Shown piece after piece: positions 17,730 through 26,401 of a stretch of 64,000 nucleotides of DNA. The notes below the pieces were generated by a model that was not told the origin of the DNA, did no database searches, and worked only from the letters and a program-made list of their open reading frames with translations. Origin of the DNA: CBDCYS01 sp965226245. Lineage in GTDB: Bacteria > Acidobacteriota > Terriglobia > Bryobacterales > UBA6623. A program made the position numbers and the translations under genes. Location: assembly GCA_965226245.1 (NCBI GenBank), contig CBDDCL010000015.1, positions 6,448,001-6,512,000 on the forward strand. The letters run 5' to 3'. How positions within the stretch are numbered: position 1 is the first letter of the stretch; each line of letters begins with the position of its first letter.

Positions 17730-18661
17730 GATTCCATCGCCCGCAGCGTCGTCCGGGCCAGTTCCTTCTTGAGAACCGCGCTCGCCATGACTGTATTGGT
17801 GGTGACCGGCTTCATGCCGAGGGCTTCAACACGGTCCGACAAAGTCCTGTCCTGTTGATCGAGCACGAAGAAATCGGCGAAGTCACGATAGAGTTCCGCC
17901 ACGCTCAGCGCCGAAGCTTCCATCCCGAGACCTTCCATCACGCGGATGGCGGGACCCTTTAGGGCCCGGCCGGCAACAATCGGACTGACGGCCGACACGG
18001 CGGCTTTTGTCTCCCGCAAGGCCTCCCGAATTCCTGGAATGGCCAAGATCGGCCCGATGCTGATGATGGGATTACTGGGCGCGACAATCACTGCTTTGGC
18101 CGCCCGGATTTCTTCGATGACATCCGGAGCCGGCTGCGCCGTTTCGGCGCCCACGAACTCTACTCCATTGACCTGATCGCGCGCCTGGCGCTTTACGAAA
18201 TATGTCTGGAAATCAAGACGTCCCTGGCCGGTTTCCACCCAAGTTCGGACTCGATCGTTGCTCATGGGTATGATGCGCGAACGTACGCCAAGCGACCGGC
18301 TGATCCGCAAGGTGACATCTGAGAGTGGAAGACCGCTCCGCAACAGAGAAGTCCTGTAGATGTGCGTCGCCAAGTCCCGGTCACCGAGCCGGAACCAGGT
18401 GTCGCTGCCGAATCTTTCCAGATGATCCAGGCATTCGAATGTGTCGCCAGCGACCCCCCAGCCCTGAGCAGGGTCCACGACCCCGGCCAGAGTGTAGGTG
18501 ACCGTGTCGAGGTCCGGCGAAACGCTGAGTCCGTGGACTTCCAAGTCATCGCCGGTGTTTCCGATGACAGTAATCTCCGCGGCTGGAATGACCCCGGCCA
18601 ACCCGTCGAGGAATCGTGCCGCACCAACCCCTCCGGCGAGCACTACCACTTTGCCTGGCAT
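17726..18661 (-). CDS. cofD: LPPG:FO 2-phospho-L-lactate transferase
   Basis: A 311-residue CofD/FbiA enzyme that moves the phospholactyl (or phosphoenolpyruvyl) group to the deazaflavin FO, forming F420-0 or dehydro-F420-0. Signature stretches: 'VVLAGGVGAARFLDGL' at 5-20, 'IGNTGDDLEVHGLSVSPDLD' at 33-52 with the metal-binding Asp, 'DRDLATHIYRT' and 'APSNPIISIGPIL'. The length is typical. Its start directly follows the stop of npdG and its end overlaps cofC, so the three genes form one operon. Confidence 0.95.
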   Translation of the reverse strand: MPGKVVVLAGGVGAARFLDGLAGVIPAAEITVIGNTGDDLEVHGLSVSPDLDTVTYTLAGVVDPAQGWGVAGDTFECLDHLERFGSDTWFRLGDRDLATHIYRTSLLRSGLPLSDVTLRISRSLGVRSRIIPMSNDRVRTWVETGQGRLDFQTYFVKRQARDQVNGVEFVGAETAQPAPDVIEEIRAAKAVIVAPSNPIISIGPILAIPGIREALRETKAAVSAVSPIVAGRALKGPAIRVMEGLGMEASALSVAELYRDFADFFVLDQQDRTLSDRVEALGMKPVTTNTVMASAVLKKELARTTLRAMES

Positions 18662-19345
18662 CTAGCTGTCCTTCGCGTCGGGGAGTCCGGTGAAACGGAT
18701 GCCGCTGGCCGATACCCGATGGCGAAGATTTAGGGTGATGAGCAGCGCCGCCAGTTGCTCCGCGTAACGGGAATTATCGAGCGGACCTAAATCGACAGCG
18801 CGAGCGCCTGAAATCTTGGCTACCAGGGCGCAGACGGCCGCCCTCGCTTCGCGGCTATCTCCGGTGATCAGCACGTCCGAGTCAACGGGGCGGTCCAAGT
18901 CGCGCAACGCCTCGGCACTCAGTGAGTGGAAAGCGCCCGCGACCCGCACCTGCTTGCCGGCGTAGCGGGCTGCCTGTTCCGCGGCGGAGCCGTCCCACAA
19001 CTGAATGACTCGCGACAATCTTCCTCCCAGAGCTTTTTCCAGGGGCACGGTGGCATCGATTAATACTGTTCCGGGCTGAAGCCGGTCGCGAATCGACTTG
19101 AGAGTTGCGATCTGCGCCTCCAGTGGCACGGTGAGAACCACGATCTTGGCTTGCGCAACGGCGCCGGGGTTCGCAAGGCCTTCAACCGCCGCATCGGGAA
19201 TCATCTTTTTCAGCTCACTCGCTGAAGCCCTTGCGCGGGAGGGGTCTCGCGAACCGATGATGACACTTTCTCCGGCCTGAGCCCAGCGCAACGCCAAGCC
19301 AAATCCTTCTTGGCCGGTTCCCCCAACGATGGCGATCTTTTCCAT
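18662..19345 (-). CDS. npdG: F420H2:NADP+ oxidoreductase
   Basis: A 227-residue Rossmann protein. It begins MEKIAIVGGTGQEGFGLALR, the GxGxxG NADP-binding motif, with 'IGSRD' at the end of beta-2, giving a preference for NADP through Ser/Arg. 'VLIDATVPLE' and 'VAGAFHSLSAEALRDLD' match the NpdG/Fno family that exchanges hydride between F420 and NADP. It is the first gene of npdG-cofD-cofC with no spacing, which places F420 making and use together. It diverges from the transporter gene with 58 bp between starts. Confidence 0.88.
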   Translation of the reverse strand: MEKIAIVGGTGQEGFGLALRWAQAGESVIIGSRDPSRARASASELKKMIPDAAVEGLANPGAVAQAKIVVLTVPLEAQIATLKSIRDRLQPGTVLIDATVPLEKALGGRLSRVIQLWDGSAAEQAARYAGKQVRVAGAFHSLSAEALRDLDRPVDSDVLITGDSREARAAVCALVAKISGARAVDLGPLDNSRYAEQLAALLITLNLRHRVSASGIRFTGLPDAKDS

Positions 19346-19403
19346 TGGTTCCCCGATCGAAGTCCTCGGGTTGCTTTGAAGACGTATTCTACAATGGAGT
19401 CGC

Positions 19404-20348
19404 GTGAAATCGCCCGAGGTTCAAGAAGGGGCCCAATCGAACGGGGTCGTTTGGGTTGCTTTGGGCGCCAGCTTGTGGGGCTTTGACGCCGTTCTCCGCC
19501 AGCCGCTGACCGGCACTCTGGCGAGTTCCACGATCGTTTTCTATGAGCACCTGATTCTGGCAATGGCATTGTTGCCGGCGGCGGTGCTACACCGCCGCAC
19601 ATGGCGCGTGTTTCGGCTTCCTCAGTGGGTTGCTGTTCTGTGGATTGGCTGGGGCGGCTCGGCGCTGGGCACGCTTTGCTATACCCAGGCGATCAAGCTG
19701 GGGAATCCGACGGCCGTGGTCTTCTTGCAGAAGCTGCAGCCTTTGATTGCGGTGTCGCTGGCAAGGCTGTGGCTTCATGAGACGCAGCCGCTGAGAGGCC
19801 GCTTTTGGGCTTCGCTTGGGGTGGCGGTGGGTGCAGCCTTATTGATCTCACTCGGTGGCGGAGCCGAGTGGACTCTCCAGGGAGGCCCGTTCCGCGCTTC
19901 GTCGTTGTGGGCGCTGGCCGCGGCGGCGATTTGGGGATCTTGCACCGTGGCTGGGCGCTATCTTGCACCCGACGTTTCCCCATTGTTACTGACGTCGTTG
20001 CGGATCATGGTGGCATTACCTTTGCTTTCCGTCCTGGTTTTGGCCGCTAGTCCTTCGGTCTCTTTGCCGGCTGTCGAGGCCGGTGATTTTCAAAGCTTGC
20101 TGCTCATCGCGCTGGTCCCCGGATTTCTTGGTTTGTTCGTCTACTATCGGGGACTTCGCGGGGCACCAGCCTCCCTCGCTACCCTCGCGGAGTTGTGTTT
20201 CCCGGCGACGGCAGCCATCCTAAATTGGGTTTTCTTGGGTACGGAAGTGACGCTGCTTCAGCTCACCGGGGTGGGGTTACTGTGGGCGGCGGTTCTGTGG
20301 AGTCAGGGCCTTCAAGACGGGGCAAAGCGTCCGATTGGCGAGACGTAG
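19404..20348 (+). CDS. EamA-type drug/metabolite transporter
   Basis: A 314-residue inner-membrane protein with about ten transmembrane helices in two repeated five-helix EamA domains (about 15-150 and 165-300). Typical features are 'ASLWGFDAVLRQPLTG' in helix 1 and 'AAIWGSCTVAGRYLA' in the second half, the paired conserved WG motifs, and 'AELCFPATAAILNWVFLGTEV' in helix 9-10. Substrates of the family range from amino acids to nucleotide sugars, so none is assigned. Its start is close to that of npdG on the other strand, and the pair may share control signals. Confidence 0.9.
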   Translation: MKSPEVQEGAQSNGVVWVALGASLWGFDAVLRQPLTGTLASSTIVFYEHLILAMALLPAAVLHRRTWRVFRLPQWVAVLWIGWGGSALGTLCYTQAIKLGNPTAVVFLQKLQPLIAVSLARLWLHETQPLRGRFWASLGVAVGAALLISLGGGAEWTLQGGPFRASSLWALAAAAIWGSCTVAGRYLAPDVSPLLLTSLRIMVALPLLSVLVLAASPSVSLPAVEAGDFQSLLLIALVPGFLGLFVYYRGLRGAPASLATLAELCFPATAAILNWVFLGTEVTLLQLTGVGLLWAAVLWSQGLQDGAKRPIGET

Positions 20349-20404
20349 CGTTTCGCGCCTCGGAAGCTGTATTCAAACCTTGCTGAGGCCAATCTCGCCG
20401 CGCG

Positions 20405-21184
20405 CTAATCTCCGCGGGCTGCTCTCAGTTCCGTCGCCATGCCGTTGACGGCGTTCCACAGGATTGCCAGGTCGGCGCCGCACCCCACCAGCTTCATTCC
20501 GCGCTCGATCCAGGTTTTCGCCAGCGCCGGGCTGCGGACTTGGATCGCCGGTATCCGGCTGTATTTGTTGCACGTCTCGATGACCTTGATGATTGCCTCG
20601 CCAAGTTTTGGATGATCAAACTGGCCGGCCACTCCCAGAGCAATGGAAAGATCGGCCGGTCCGATCATGACGGCATCCACGCCCGGAACCGAAATCAGCT
20701 CGTCCCGCCGGTCAAGCGCCGCCTGACTCTCTATCTGAAACACGACTAGCGTTTGTTCGTTGTGGTGGCGGATGATCTCGTCGAAAGATGCCGCCTGGTA
20801 GCCGACTTGCGGCTGCCCGAGGCCGAAGCCGCGCACCCCCTCGGGCGGGAACTTGGTCCAGCTCACGGCCCTGGCCAGCAACTCCGGCGACTCGGTGCGC
20901 GGCAGGATCACGCCCTCCGCGCCCATATCGAGCGCCCGCGCCACAAGAGAGTACTGGAAATCCGCTACCCGCACGATCGGAGTAATATTCGTCAGCAGGG
21001 AAGCCCGGACGAGGTCCTGGATCGTTTCCACCGTGTAGCAGCCATGCTCGCTGTCGATGAAGATCCAGTCCAGACCGGCCGCGGCGTATAGCCGCGCAAC
21101 CTCCGCTGAGCGTATTTGCCCGGCGATACAACCGAGAGCAACTTTGCCCTGGTTCAATAGTTCTTTCGTCCGATTGGTTCGCAT
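20405..21184 (-). CDS. HpcH/HpaI-family aldolase
   Basis: A 259-residue TIM-barrel class II aldolase. The metal and substrate motifs are present: 'DWIFIDSEHGCYTVETI' (41-57), 'GVILPRTESPELLARAV' with the glutamate ligand region, 'FQIESQAALDR' and 'DAVMIGPADLSIALG'. Members cleave 4-hydroxy-2-oxo acids such as 4-hydroxy-2-oxoheptanedioate or 2-keto-3-deoxyrhamnonate to pyruvate plus an aldehyde. The exact substrate is unclear and no pathway genes are adjacent. Confidence 0.92.
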   Translation of the reverse strand: MRTNRTKELLNQGKVALGCIAGQIRSAEVARLYAAAGLDWIFIDSEHGCYTVETIQDLVRASLLTNITPIVRVADFQYSLVARALDMGAEGVILPRTESPELLARAVSWTKFPPEGVRGFGLGQPQVGYQAASFDEIIRHHNEQTLVVFQIESQAALDRRDELISVPGVDAVMIGPADLSIALGVAGQFDHPKLGEAIIKVIETCNKYSRIPAIQVRSPALAKTWIERGMKLVGCGADLAILWNAVNGMATELRAARGD

Positions 21185-21253
21185 GTTCTAACAAGTATTG
21201 CAATTCCGGCGGCAGGGGAATAGTATTTGGGTAGCAGTCGGAGGAGGTAGGAC

Positions 21254-21703
21254 ATGAAACAAAGCTGTCGATTACTCTTGGCGCTGGTCTTGACGTCGCT
21301 TTTCGCCTGGGCCGCGGCGCCAAGGTTGACTTCCGTCAAGCCGAGCGGAGGTCACGCCGGAGACAAGCTGGTAGTCAGCGGCGAGAACCTCGGCTCAGAT
21401 TCGGTAACCCATCTTTTCCTCACCGATGGCACGAAGGATCACCGAGTTGAAATGGAGGAGCAGAACGCCGAATCGATTCTGTTTGCGGTCCCGGCCAAGG
21501 TCAAGCCGGGCTACTACAGGCTGATGGTGCAGACGGCCGGGAAGACGCCGACCTTGCTCGAGCAACCCATCTCCTGTCAGGTTCTGGCCGAAGGCGAGGA
21601 GCTAATCGAAGAAGAGGAAGTGGAACTCGAGATCATCGAGCAGGAAGAGGAACCTCTGCCGGGCGAAGAGAAGAAGAAGAAGAAGAGGAAGAAGAAGAAA
21701 TAG
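21254..21703 (+). CDS. Secreted IPT/TIG-domain protein with acidic then poly-lysine tail
   Basis: 149 residues with a strong GGAGGAGG-type ribosome-binding site before the ATG. It has a signal peptide (1-20) and one IPT/TIG immunoglobulin-like domain (22-112, 'PRLTSVKPSGGHAGDKLVVSG'-like). A highly acidic segment (about 117-140) follows, then a terminal run of lysines with one arginine (last 10 residues). The IPT fold usually mediates surface interactions. The bipolar tail could bind the cell wall, LPS or nucleic acid, but that is speculation. The gene stands alone between two leftward genes. Confidence 0.8.
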   Translation: MKQSCRLLLALVLTSLFAWAAAPRLTSVKPSGGHAGDKLVVSGENLGSDSVTHLFLTDGTKDHRVEMEEQNAESILFAVPAKVKPGYYRLMVQTAGKTPTLLEQPISCQVLAEGEELIEEEEVELEIIEQEEEPLPGEEKKKKKRKKKK

Positions 21704-21801
21704 TCGGGTGGTCGAAGGCCCGCGGGGCCACGCGCGGAGACTCTCGCGCCGCCTGCTCCGCCAGCTCTTGATTTGCCCTCGATCCGCCGTTGTCCGTGCA
21801 A

Positions 21802-22875
21802 TCAAACGAGCGGATCAGCGGGATCGTCGGCTCCGTGGTGCAGTCTGCCGATCGCCCATTCCGCATGCTCTCGGATGACGGGGTCGGGGGATTCCGCCAG
21901 AATCTTGAGGCGTTCCAAGAACTTCCGCTCGCCACTATTACCCATCGCCACGGCCACGTTGCGTAAAAAACCCCGGTAGCGCGTTCGCTCGATCGGGGTA
22001 TGCTTGAACCTTTCGTTGAACTCTTCCTTTGTCAGTGCAGCCAATTCTGTAAGGGACGGCAGCTCGTTTCTCGGCTGGAATTCCTCTGCGGCGGTTACGG
22101 CCGCCTTGCGATTCCAGGGACAAACGTCCTGACAGATATCACAACCGAACAAGTGCGCACCTGCCTCGGCCCTGTTCGGCTCCGGAATTGGGCCGCGCAG
22201 TTCGATGTTCCAATAAGAAATGCAGCGATTCGAATCGAGGGCGTAGGCTGGGCCCTCGCTGCGGCCCGTGGGGACGATTGCGTCTGTCGGACAAGCATCG
22301 ATGCAACGAGTGCAGGTGCCACAGCGAAAAGGCGCCGGCTGATCATTTTCGAGTTCCAACGACGTCAGTATTTCACCGAGAAATACCCAGGAACCCAATT
22401 GCTGGTTGATCAGGCAACTGTTCTGACCGATCCATCCGAGGCCGGCCCGGTGGGCGTAAGCTCTTTCGAGCAGCGGCGAAGTGTCGACGCAAACCTTGTA
22501 GTCGAAGGGGCCCGCTTCTTGGCGAAGCCGTTCGACCAGTTTGTGCAGCTTTTGCTTGAGGACGTTGTGATAGTCCTCTCCCCAGGCATAACGCGAAATC
22601 CAGCCTCGGTCGCCGCATTCAACGTCGGTCGAATAGGGGGCATCGGTGTTGTACACCAGTCCGACGCATATCACCGACTGGGCGCTGGGCAAAAGGGACC
22701 GGGGATCGGCCCGCATCTCGCCGCGGCGGCCCTTCAAATACTCCATCTCCGCGGCAAAACCCTGTTCAAGCCATTCCGGATAGAAAAGCGACTCAACGGT
22801 GGGCCGCGCCGAAGCCACGCCGGCCAATTCGAATCCAAGCTCGTGCGCTAAGGCTTTGACATTCTCGGAAGTCAC
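21802..22875 (-). CDS. queG: Epoxyqueuosine reductase
   Basis: A 357-residue cobalamin-dependent [4Fe-4S] enzyme that makes queuosine in tRNA from epoxyqueuosine. The catalytic aspartate region 'VCVDTSPLLERAYAHRAGLGWIG' is present. Both cluster motifs are seen, 'CGTCTRCIDACPTDAI' and 'CDICQDVCPWN'. A C-terminal HEAT-like tail, 'RNVAVAMGNSG...EWAIGRLH', completes the domain set. The length is typical. The gene faces away from lgt with 48 bp after lgt's stop. Confidence 0.95.
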   Translation of the reverse strand: MTSENVKALAHELGFELAGVASARPTVESLFYPEWLEQGFAAEMEYLKGRRGEMRADPRSLLPSAQSVICVGLVYNTDAPYSTDVECGDRGWISRYAWGEDYHNVLKQKLHKLVERLRQEAGPFDYKVCVDTSPLLERAYAHRAGLGWIGQNSCLINQQLGSWVFLGEILTSLELENDQPAPFRCGTCTRCIDACPTDAIVPTGRSEGPAYALDSNRCISYWNIELRGPIPEPNRAEAGAHLFGCDICQDVCPWNRKAAVTAAEEFQPRNELPSLTELAALTKEEFNERFKHTPIERTRYRGFLRNVAVAMGNSGERKFLERLKILAESPDPVIREHAEWAIGRLHHGADDPADPLV

Positions 22876-22923
22876 AGTTGCCTGATTGCAATGCGGCGAA
22901 TGCTGATGCCGGCTTCGTATCCT

Positions 22924-23718
22924 TCAAACGCGCTCAACCGCGGACATGTTCCTCTGCCGAAGCAGCAATATGATTCCGGCGACCACAAGACCGGCCGCAA
23001 CCCATTGCGTGCTGCTCAGCGCACCGCCCATCGGAAACGTCCTTTCCGTCTCGGCCCGCAAGAACTCCACGCCTAGCCGAAAAGCTGAATAAAGCAGCAG
23101 ATACAAACCGATGATCGTGCCGGCCCTGTGAGGCTTGCCGAAATACCAGAGCAGGAACAGGCCGATCGCCAGCGTCCCGAACGATTCATAAAGTTGGGTT
23201 GGGTGAAGGTGGATATTGAGCGGCACGCCGACGAACTCGTGGGCGATCGGGTCGGTAAACTCCACGGCCCAGGGCAGCGTCGACGGCTTGCCCCAGCAGC
23301 ATCCCGCCGCGAAGCAACCCAGGCGCCCGATCGAATGCCCGATGGCCAGCGCGGGAGCGAAAGTGTCCGCCGTGGCCAGAGGAGGCAAGCCGTGCTTGCG
23401 GGAAAACCAAAACGCCGTGCCCAGCGCCGCCAGGAGCCCACCGTAGAACACACCTCCGGCCTGCAGCGAAGAGAGCGACAGAATCTGACCGGGCCGCCCG
23501 GCATAGTAGTCGAGGTTGTGAAGAATCATGAAAGCCTTGGCCCCGAGAATCGCCGCGAGAAAGACGTAGACGCCCAAATTCGTGATCTTGTCGGGATCGA
23601 ATCCGGATCTTCGAGCGAGCCGGCCGGCCACGAATAGCCCCACCAGGAAACCAATCGCAACCAGCACTCCGTAGCTGGGGAGCGAGAACGAACCGATCGT
23701 GAAGAGCCTGGGGCACAT
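22924..23718 (-). CDS. lgt: Prolipoprotein diacylglyceryl transferase
   Basis: A 264-residue polytopic inner-membrane enzyme that adds diacylglycerol to the lipobox cysteine of prolipoproteins. It has about seven hydrophobic helices. The Lgt signature region reads 'GHSIGRLGCFAAGCCWGKPS', a form with cysteines instead of the common N-F-I-N-G-E, and 'HPTQLYESF' carries the conserved histidine. It follows lspA by 9 bp, so the two lipoprotein-processing steps are encoded together. Confidence 0.93.
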   Translation of the reverse strand: MCPRLFTIGSFSLPSYGVLVAIGFLVGLFVAGRLARRSGFDPDKITNLGVYVFLAAILGAKAFMILHNLDYYAGRPGQILSLSSLQAGGVFYGGLLAALGTAFWFSRKHGLPPLATADTFAPALAIGHSIGRLGCFAAGCCWGKPSTLPWAVEFTDPIAHEFVGVPLNIHLHPTQLYESFGTLAIGLFLLWYFGKPHRAGTIIGLYLLLYSAFRLGVEFLRAETERTFPMGGALSSTQWVAAGLVVAGIILLLRQRNMSAVERV

Positions 23719-23727
23719 AAGGTTGGC

Positions 23728-24240
23728 TCAGCTCGTGCCTTGCGCTTCCGGTTCCCCGGCGGTCCCGCGGGCGGCGTCCAGCAGCAGCAAGCCGGCGCCG
23801 ATCGTGATGGCGCTATCCGCCACGTTGAACGCCGGCCAATGATAGGTCCCTGCGTAGACGTCCAAAAAATCCACTACATAACCATAGACGGCCCGGTCGT
23901 AGAGGTTTCCCGCCGCTCCCGAAAGAATTAACACCAGCGCGTAATGAAACCGGCGCGCGCCGGGATCTGATTTCCACAACAGGACCAGCACCATCACCAC
24001 CGCCGCGGCGGAAAGCAGGGGGATCAAAAAACTCTTGATGAAGGGACTTGAATCCGAGAACATACTGAAAGCGATTCCCGTGTTGCGGGTGTGGACCAGG
24101 TCAAAGAAACCGGGGATGATGTTCTCGGCGGTGTGGAGGGGCATTCTCGCGGCGACGGCGGCTTTTGTCAGGCGGTCCAGGGCGATAATCGAGGCGGCAA
24201 TCCCGAAGTAGGACAGGCGCCATTTGTTGCCAAGTCCCAT
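23728..24240 (-). CDS. lspA: Signal peptidase II (lipoprotein signal peptidase)
   Basis: 170 residues from the ATG at 24240 (GGAG box 8 nt upstream). It has four transmembrane helices and the two catalytic aspartates in 'GNLYDRAVYGYVVDFLDV' and 'FNVADSAITIG'. It cleaves the signal peptide of prolipoproteins after Lgt has modified them. The frame is open upstream to 24534, but that extension is Gly/Pro/Arg-rich non-coding sequence and would destroy the normal N-terminus, so I reject it. Confidence 0.95.
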   Translation of the reverse strand: MGLGNKWRLSYFGIAASIIALDRLTKAAVAARMPLHTAENIIPGFFDLVHTRNTGIAFSMFSDSSPFIKSFLIPLLSAAAVVMVLVLLWKSDPGARRFHYALVLILSGAAGNLYDRAVYGYVVDFLDVYAGTYHWPAFNVADSAITIGAGLLLLDAARGTAGEPEAQGTS

Positions 24241-24535
24241 ATGCTTCACTCCGCCCTGCAAGTTCCCGCCGCCTTGCAAGCTCCCGCCGGGGTGAGGCGC
24301 GTCAGTATTCCCCGTGGCGGGTTCATCGCGGGGAGTCACTGACGATCCTCTCAAAAGGGGACCCCAGCGCTTCAGTCTACCGCACTCTGTCGGATGAAAC
24401 CCTTTCGGCTTCCGCCAACTGCGTCCCGACGGCGAGCCCCGGGGTAGCCTGAACTTCTCACCCCCCCGGACATCGAAACCCTTGAGATTCGATGCCCGGG
24501 GAGACAGGCTCTTGTCGTGACAACTCACTAGCAAA
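24241..24535. terminator. Gap upstream of lspA with a strong hairpin
   Basis: A stem-loop at 24464-24501 (CCCCGGACATCGAA pairing with TTCGATGCCCGGGG, one mismatch) lies about 35-70 bp behind the stop of the coiled-coil gene, read leftward. It could end its transcription, although no T-run follows. A second imperfect inverted repeat, GTCAGT...ACTGAC, is at about 24311-24344. Confidence 0.45.
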
Positions 24536-25405
24536 TCAGCGCCGTGCCATCTGGATTTTCGGTGTTGCCAGGAAACCCATGACTTGGTCTTTCTTGACGG
24601 ACGTCATCACGATTTCGTAGGACCTTTTCGAGTCGCCGATATAGAACCGCAGCGGCTCGTTGACGTAGTGATCTTTCATGACCATCTTCCTGTCGTCCGC
24701 TAGCAGTTCGATGCTGAACCTGTGGCGCTTGGGCTCGGTTTTTAGCAGCCGCATCAGAACGCCGCCGATCTTGTACATCTTGCCGGACTTGGGCAGACGG
24801 AAGGTCAAGTAAGTGCGCTCGTTGAAGTCGCGAAGCTGCCCGATTCCCGATGAGTTGGAAGAGACCCACTCGCTCATGACTTGCAACTCGTCCTTGGTGA
24901 GCTTGAGCAGGGAATCGGTCGAGTCGATTTGTGACTTGGTCTCTGCAATCTCCTCTTTGACAGCGGTGATTTCCCCTTCGACTGCCTCGACCTTAGCGCC
25001 CGCGCCGGCTGCCATCTCCTGGACGCCGCGTATCTCGCCCATCAATGCCTCCTGGTTGGTGCGCTGATGGCTGGCAACGTTCTTGCTCAAGCGGCCGGTG
25101 TAGCGGCGTGCCTCTGCTTTGGCCTTTTTGGCTGCTTCCGTGCGGGCTTCGTCGAGATCGGAACGCAACTGTTGAATCTCTTGCTGTGCGTTGCCGAGGT
25201 GATAGGACGAGTTCTTTTCGATCTTGGCCAGTTTGTCTTCGAGCTTCTGTTGCAGCGTGTAGGCATCGACTTCGGAGCGTTTGATCTTCGCGTACAAAAA
25301 GAAGTTCCCCATCAGCAGTGCGATCAGGAACATCACAAAGCCCGCGGTCTTGCGTGCGGGTGATGGTGAGGATGGAATGTCGAAGTTCGGTTTGTTTTGA
25401 TCCAT
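24536..25405 (-). CDS. Membrane-anchored coiled-coil protein, unknown function
   Basis: 289 residues with an AAGGAGGG ribosome-binding site. The protein has a short cytoplasmic N-terminus, one transmembrane helix (about 21-41, 'GFVMFLIALLMGNFFLYAKI'), a long charged coiled coil (about 45-180) and a compact C-terminal domain (about 190-289) beginning 'FNERTYLTFRLPKSGKMYKIGG'. Topology suggests the C-terminal part lies outside the cytoplasm. No catalytic motif or known family was recognised. It resembles chemoreceptor-like scaffolds only in overall shape. Confidence 0.75.
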   Translation of the reverse strand: MDQNKPNFDIPSSPSPARKTAGFVMFLIALLMGNFFLYAKIKRSEVDAYTLQQKLEDKLAKIEKNSSYHLGNAQQEIQQLRSDLDEARTEAAKKAKAEARRYTGRLSKNVASHQRTNQEALMGEIRGVQEMAAGAGAKVEAVEGEITAVKEEIAETKSQIDSTDSLLKLTKDELQVMSEWVSSNSSGIGQLRDFNERTYLTFRLPKSGKMYKIGGVLMRLLKTEPKRHRFSIELLADDRKMVMKDHYVNEPLRFYIGDSKRSYEIVMTSVKKDQVMGFLATPKIQMARR

Positions 25406-25733
25406 GGAAACTGCCCTCCTTGTTTTGGCTGTTATGGTTTGGCTGCTATCGTCGGCCGATTCGAATCAACCCGGCCTGGCAGGTACAAGGACTGCAAGGG
25501 GCGTGCCAGAGTACGATTTAGCCCAGGCGCTGTGTCCCGCCCGCCCTAAGCCATTGAAAATCAACGCCACACTGGATTCACAACGAGAACGGCTCGAAGT
25601 TCCCGACAGCAGGTCGAGGCGCAGGAGCCATGTAAAAATGCGGAGGGCAGAGTAGATTTTTCAAGGCGGCGGGAAAGGCGGACTAGCAGAAGCGGATTCC
25701 AATCAAGGCTGCGCTAAACGGCACGAGGGACGT
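25406..25733. other. Intergenic region
   Basis: I see no reliable gene. A rightward frame starting at 25404 gives a hydrophobic N-terminus, but it overlaps the start codon of the leftward coiled-coil gene (CCATGG palindrome) and soon becomes low-quality sequence. The stretch should contain the promoter of that gene. Confidence 0.4.
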
Positions 25734-26153
25734 TCAAGAGGGCTTCAATTTGGCGGGCCAGGTCTCGAAACCGGCGTCGCGAAAATGCCGGTCGAAGGAG
25801 AACACCCGGGACACTCCGTGCCGCCGCATCAACGCGAACGACACGCAGTCGGTGAAACTGACCCGCTGATCGGCGAACTTGGCGAACAGATCAAGCGCTT
25901 TCAACTCGTCTTCTTGATTTGGCCGAAGAATCGTGAGTTTGCTGGACACCAGAAGCTCGCGGGCGCGTGTGACCGCAAATTCGTACGACGTGTGGCGAGC
26001 GAGCAGCGAAAAAGTCTCATCGAGCACAAAGTTGCTTGTGTAGCATTCCCAGGAAAGATTGGCTAGACGTTTCCAGGCGGATTGAGCATCTTGATGGTAT
26101 TGGTCCCGGGCGGCATAGCGGGCGAGGAACGCCCCCGTGTCGATATAGATCAC
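25734..26153 (-). CDS. vapC: PIN-domain toxin (VapC type)
   Basis: 139 residues of the PIN ribonuclease fold. Acidic residues of the active site are seen in 'MIYIDTGAFLARY' (Asp5), 'VLDETFSLL' and 'FTDCVSFALM' with the closing 'FSFDRHFRDAGF'. Members cut RNA, often initiator tRNA, when freed from their antitoxin. The start overlaps the stop of the antitoxin gene by 4 bp. This arrangement is typical of a type II module. Confidence 0.9.
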   Translation of the reverse strand: MIYIDTGAFLARYAARDQYHQDAQSAWKRLANLSWECYTSNFVLDETFSLLARHTSYEFAVTRARELLVSSKLTILRPNQEDELKALDLFAKFADQRVSFTDCVSFALMRRHGVSRVFSFDRHFRDAGFETWPAKLKPS

Positions 26154-26398
26154 GCCTCGCCATTCTCGCCGTAAAGATAGTCGTCGTGGTTAGCGGCGAG
26201 ATCGGCCGGCACGGGGCCGTCGTAGACACTAACATCGGAGAAAAGCGGGTCGTCTTTTCTTGGCGTCTCGCCCGGACCGGCGAGCGAAGCCTCGAGCGAT
26301 CGGCGCAAGAACTCCCCCAGTGAGAGCCCTTGCTCGCGGGCGCGATGGAGAGCCCGCACTTTCAAATCGGCTGGCAGCATGATGGTTGTACGTTGCAT
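26150..26398 (-). CDS. Ribbon-helix-helix antitoxin of the PIN toxin
   Basis: 82 residues from the ATG at 26398. The N-terminus 'MQRTTIMLPADLKVRALHRA' has the beta-strand plus two-helix pattern of CopG/MetJ-type DNA-binding proteins. The C-terminal half is acidic and flexible, as in toxin-wrapping tails. A perfect 16-bp palindrome lies 4 bp upstream, probably the operator bound by this protein. The longer frame to 26455 would cross that palindrome and is less likely. Confidence 0.85.
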   Translation of the reverse strand: MQRTTIMLPADLKVRALHRAREQGLSLGEFLRRSLEASLAGPGETPRKDDPLFSDVSVYDGPVPADLAANHDDYLYGENGEA

Positions 26399-26401
26399 GA
26401 G

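Noticed and set aside
24241..24534. N-terminal extension of lspA by 98 residues
   Set aside because: The extension lacks protein character, and a good ribosome-binding site precedes the internal ATG at 24240.
25404..25655. Small exported protein
   Set aside because: The hydrophobic start overlaps the start codon of a well-supported leftward gene, and the rest of the frame is poor.
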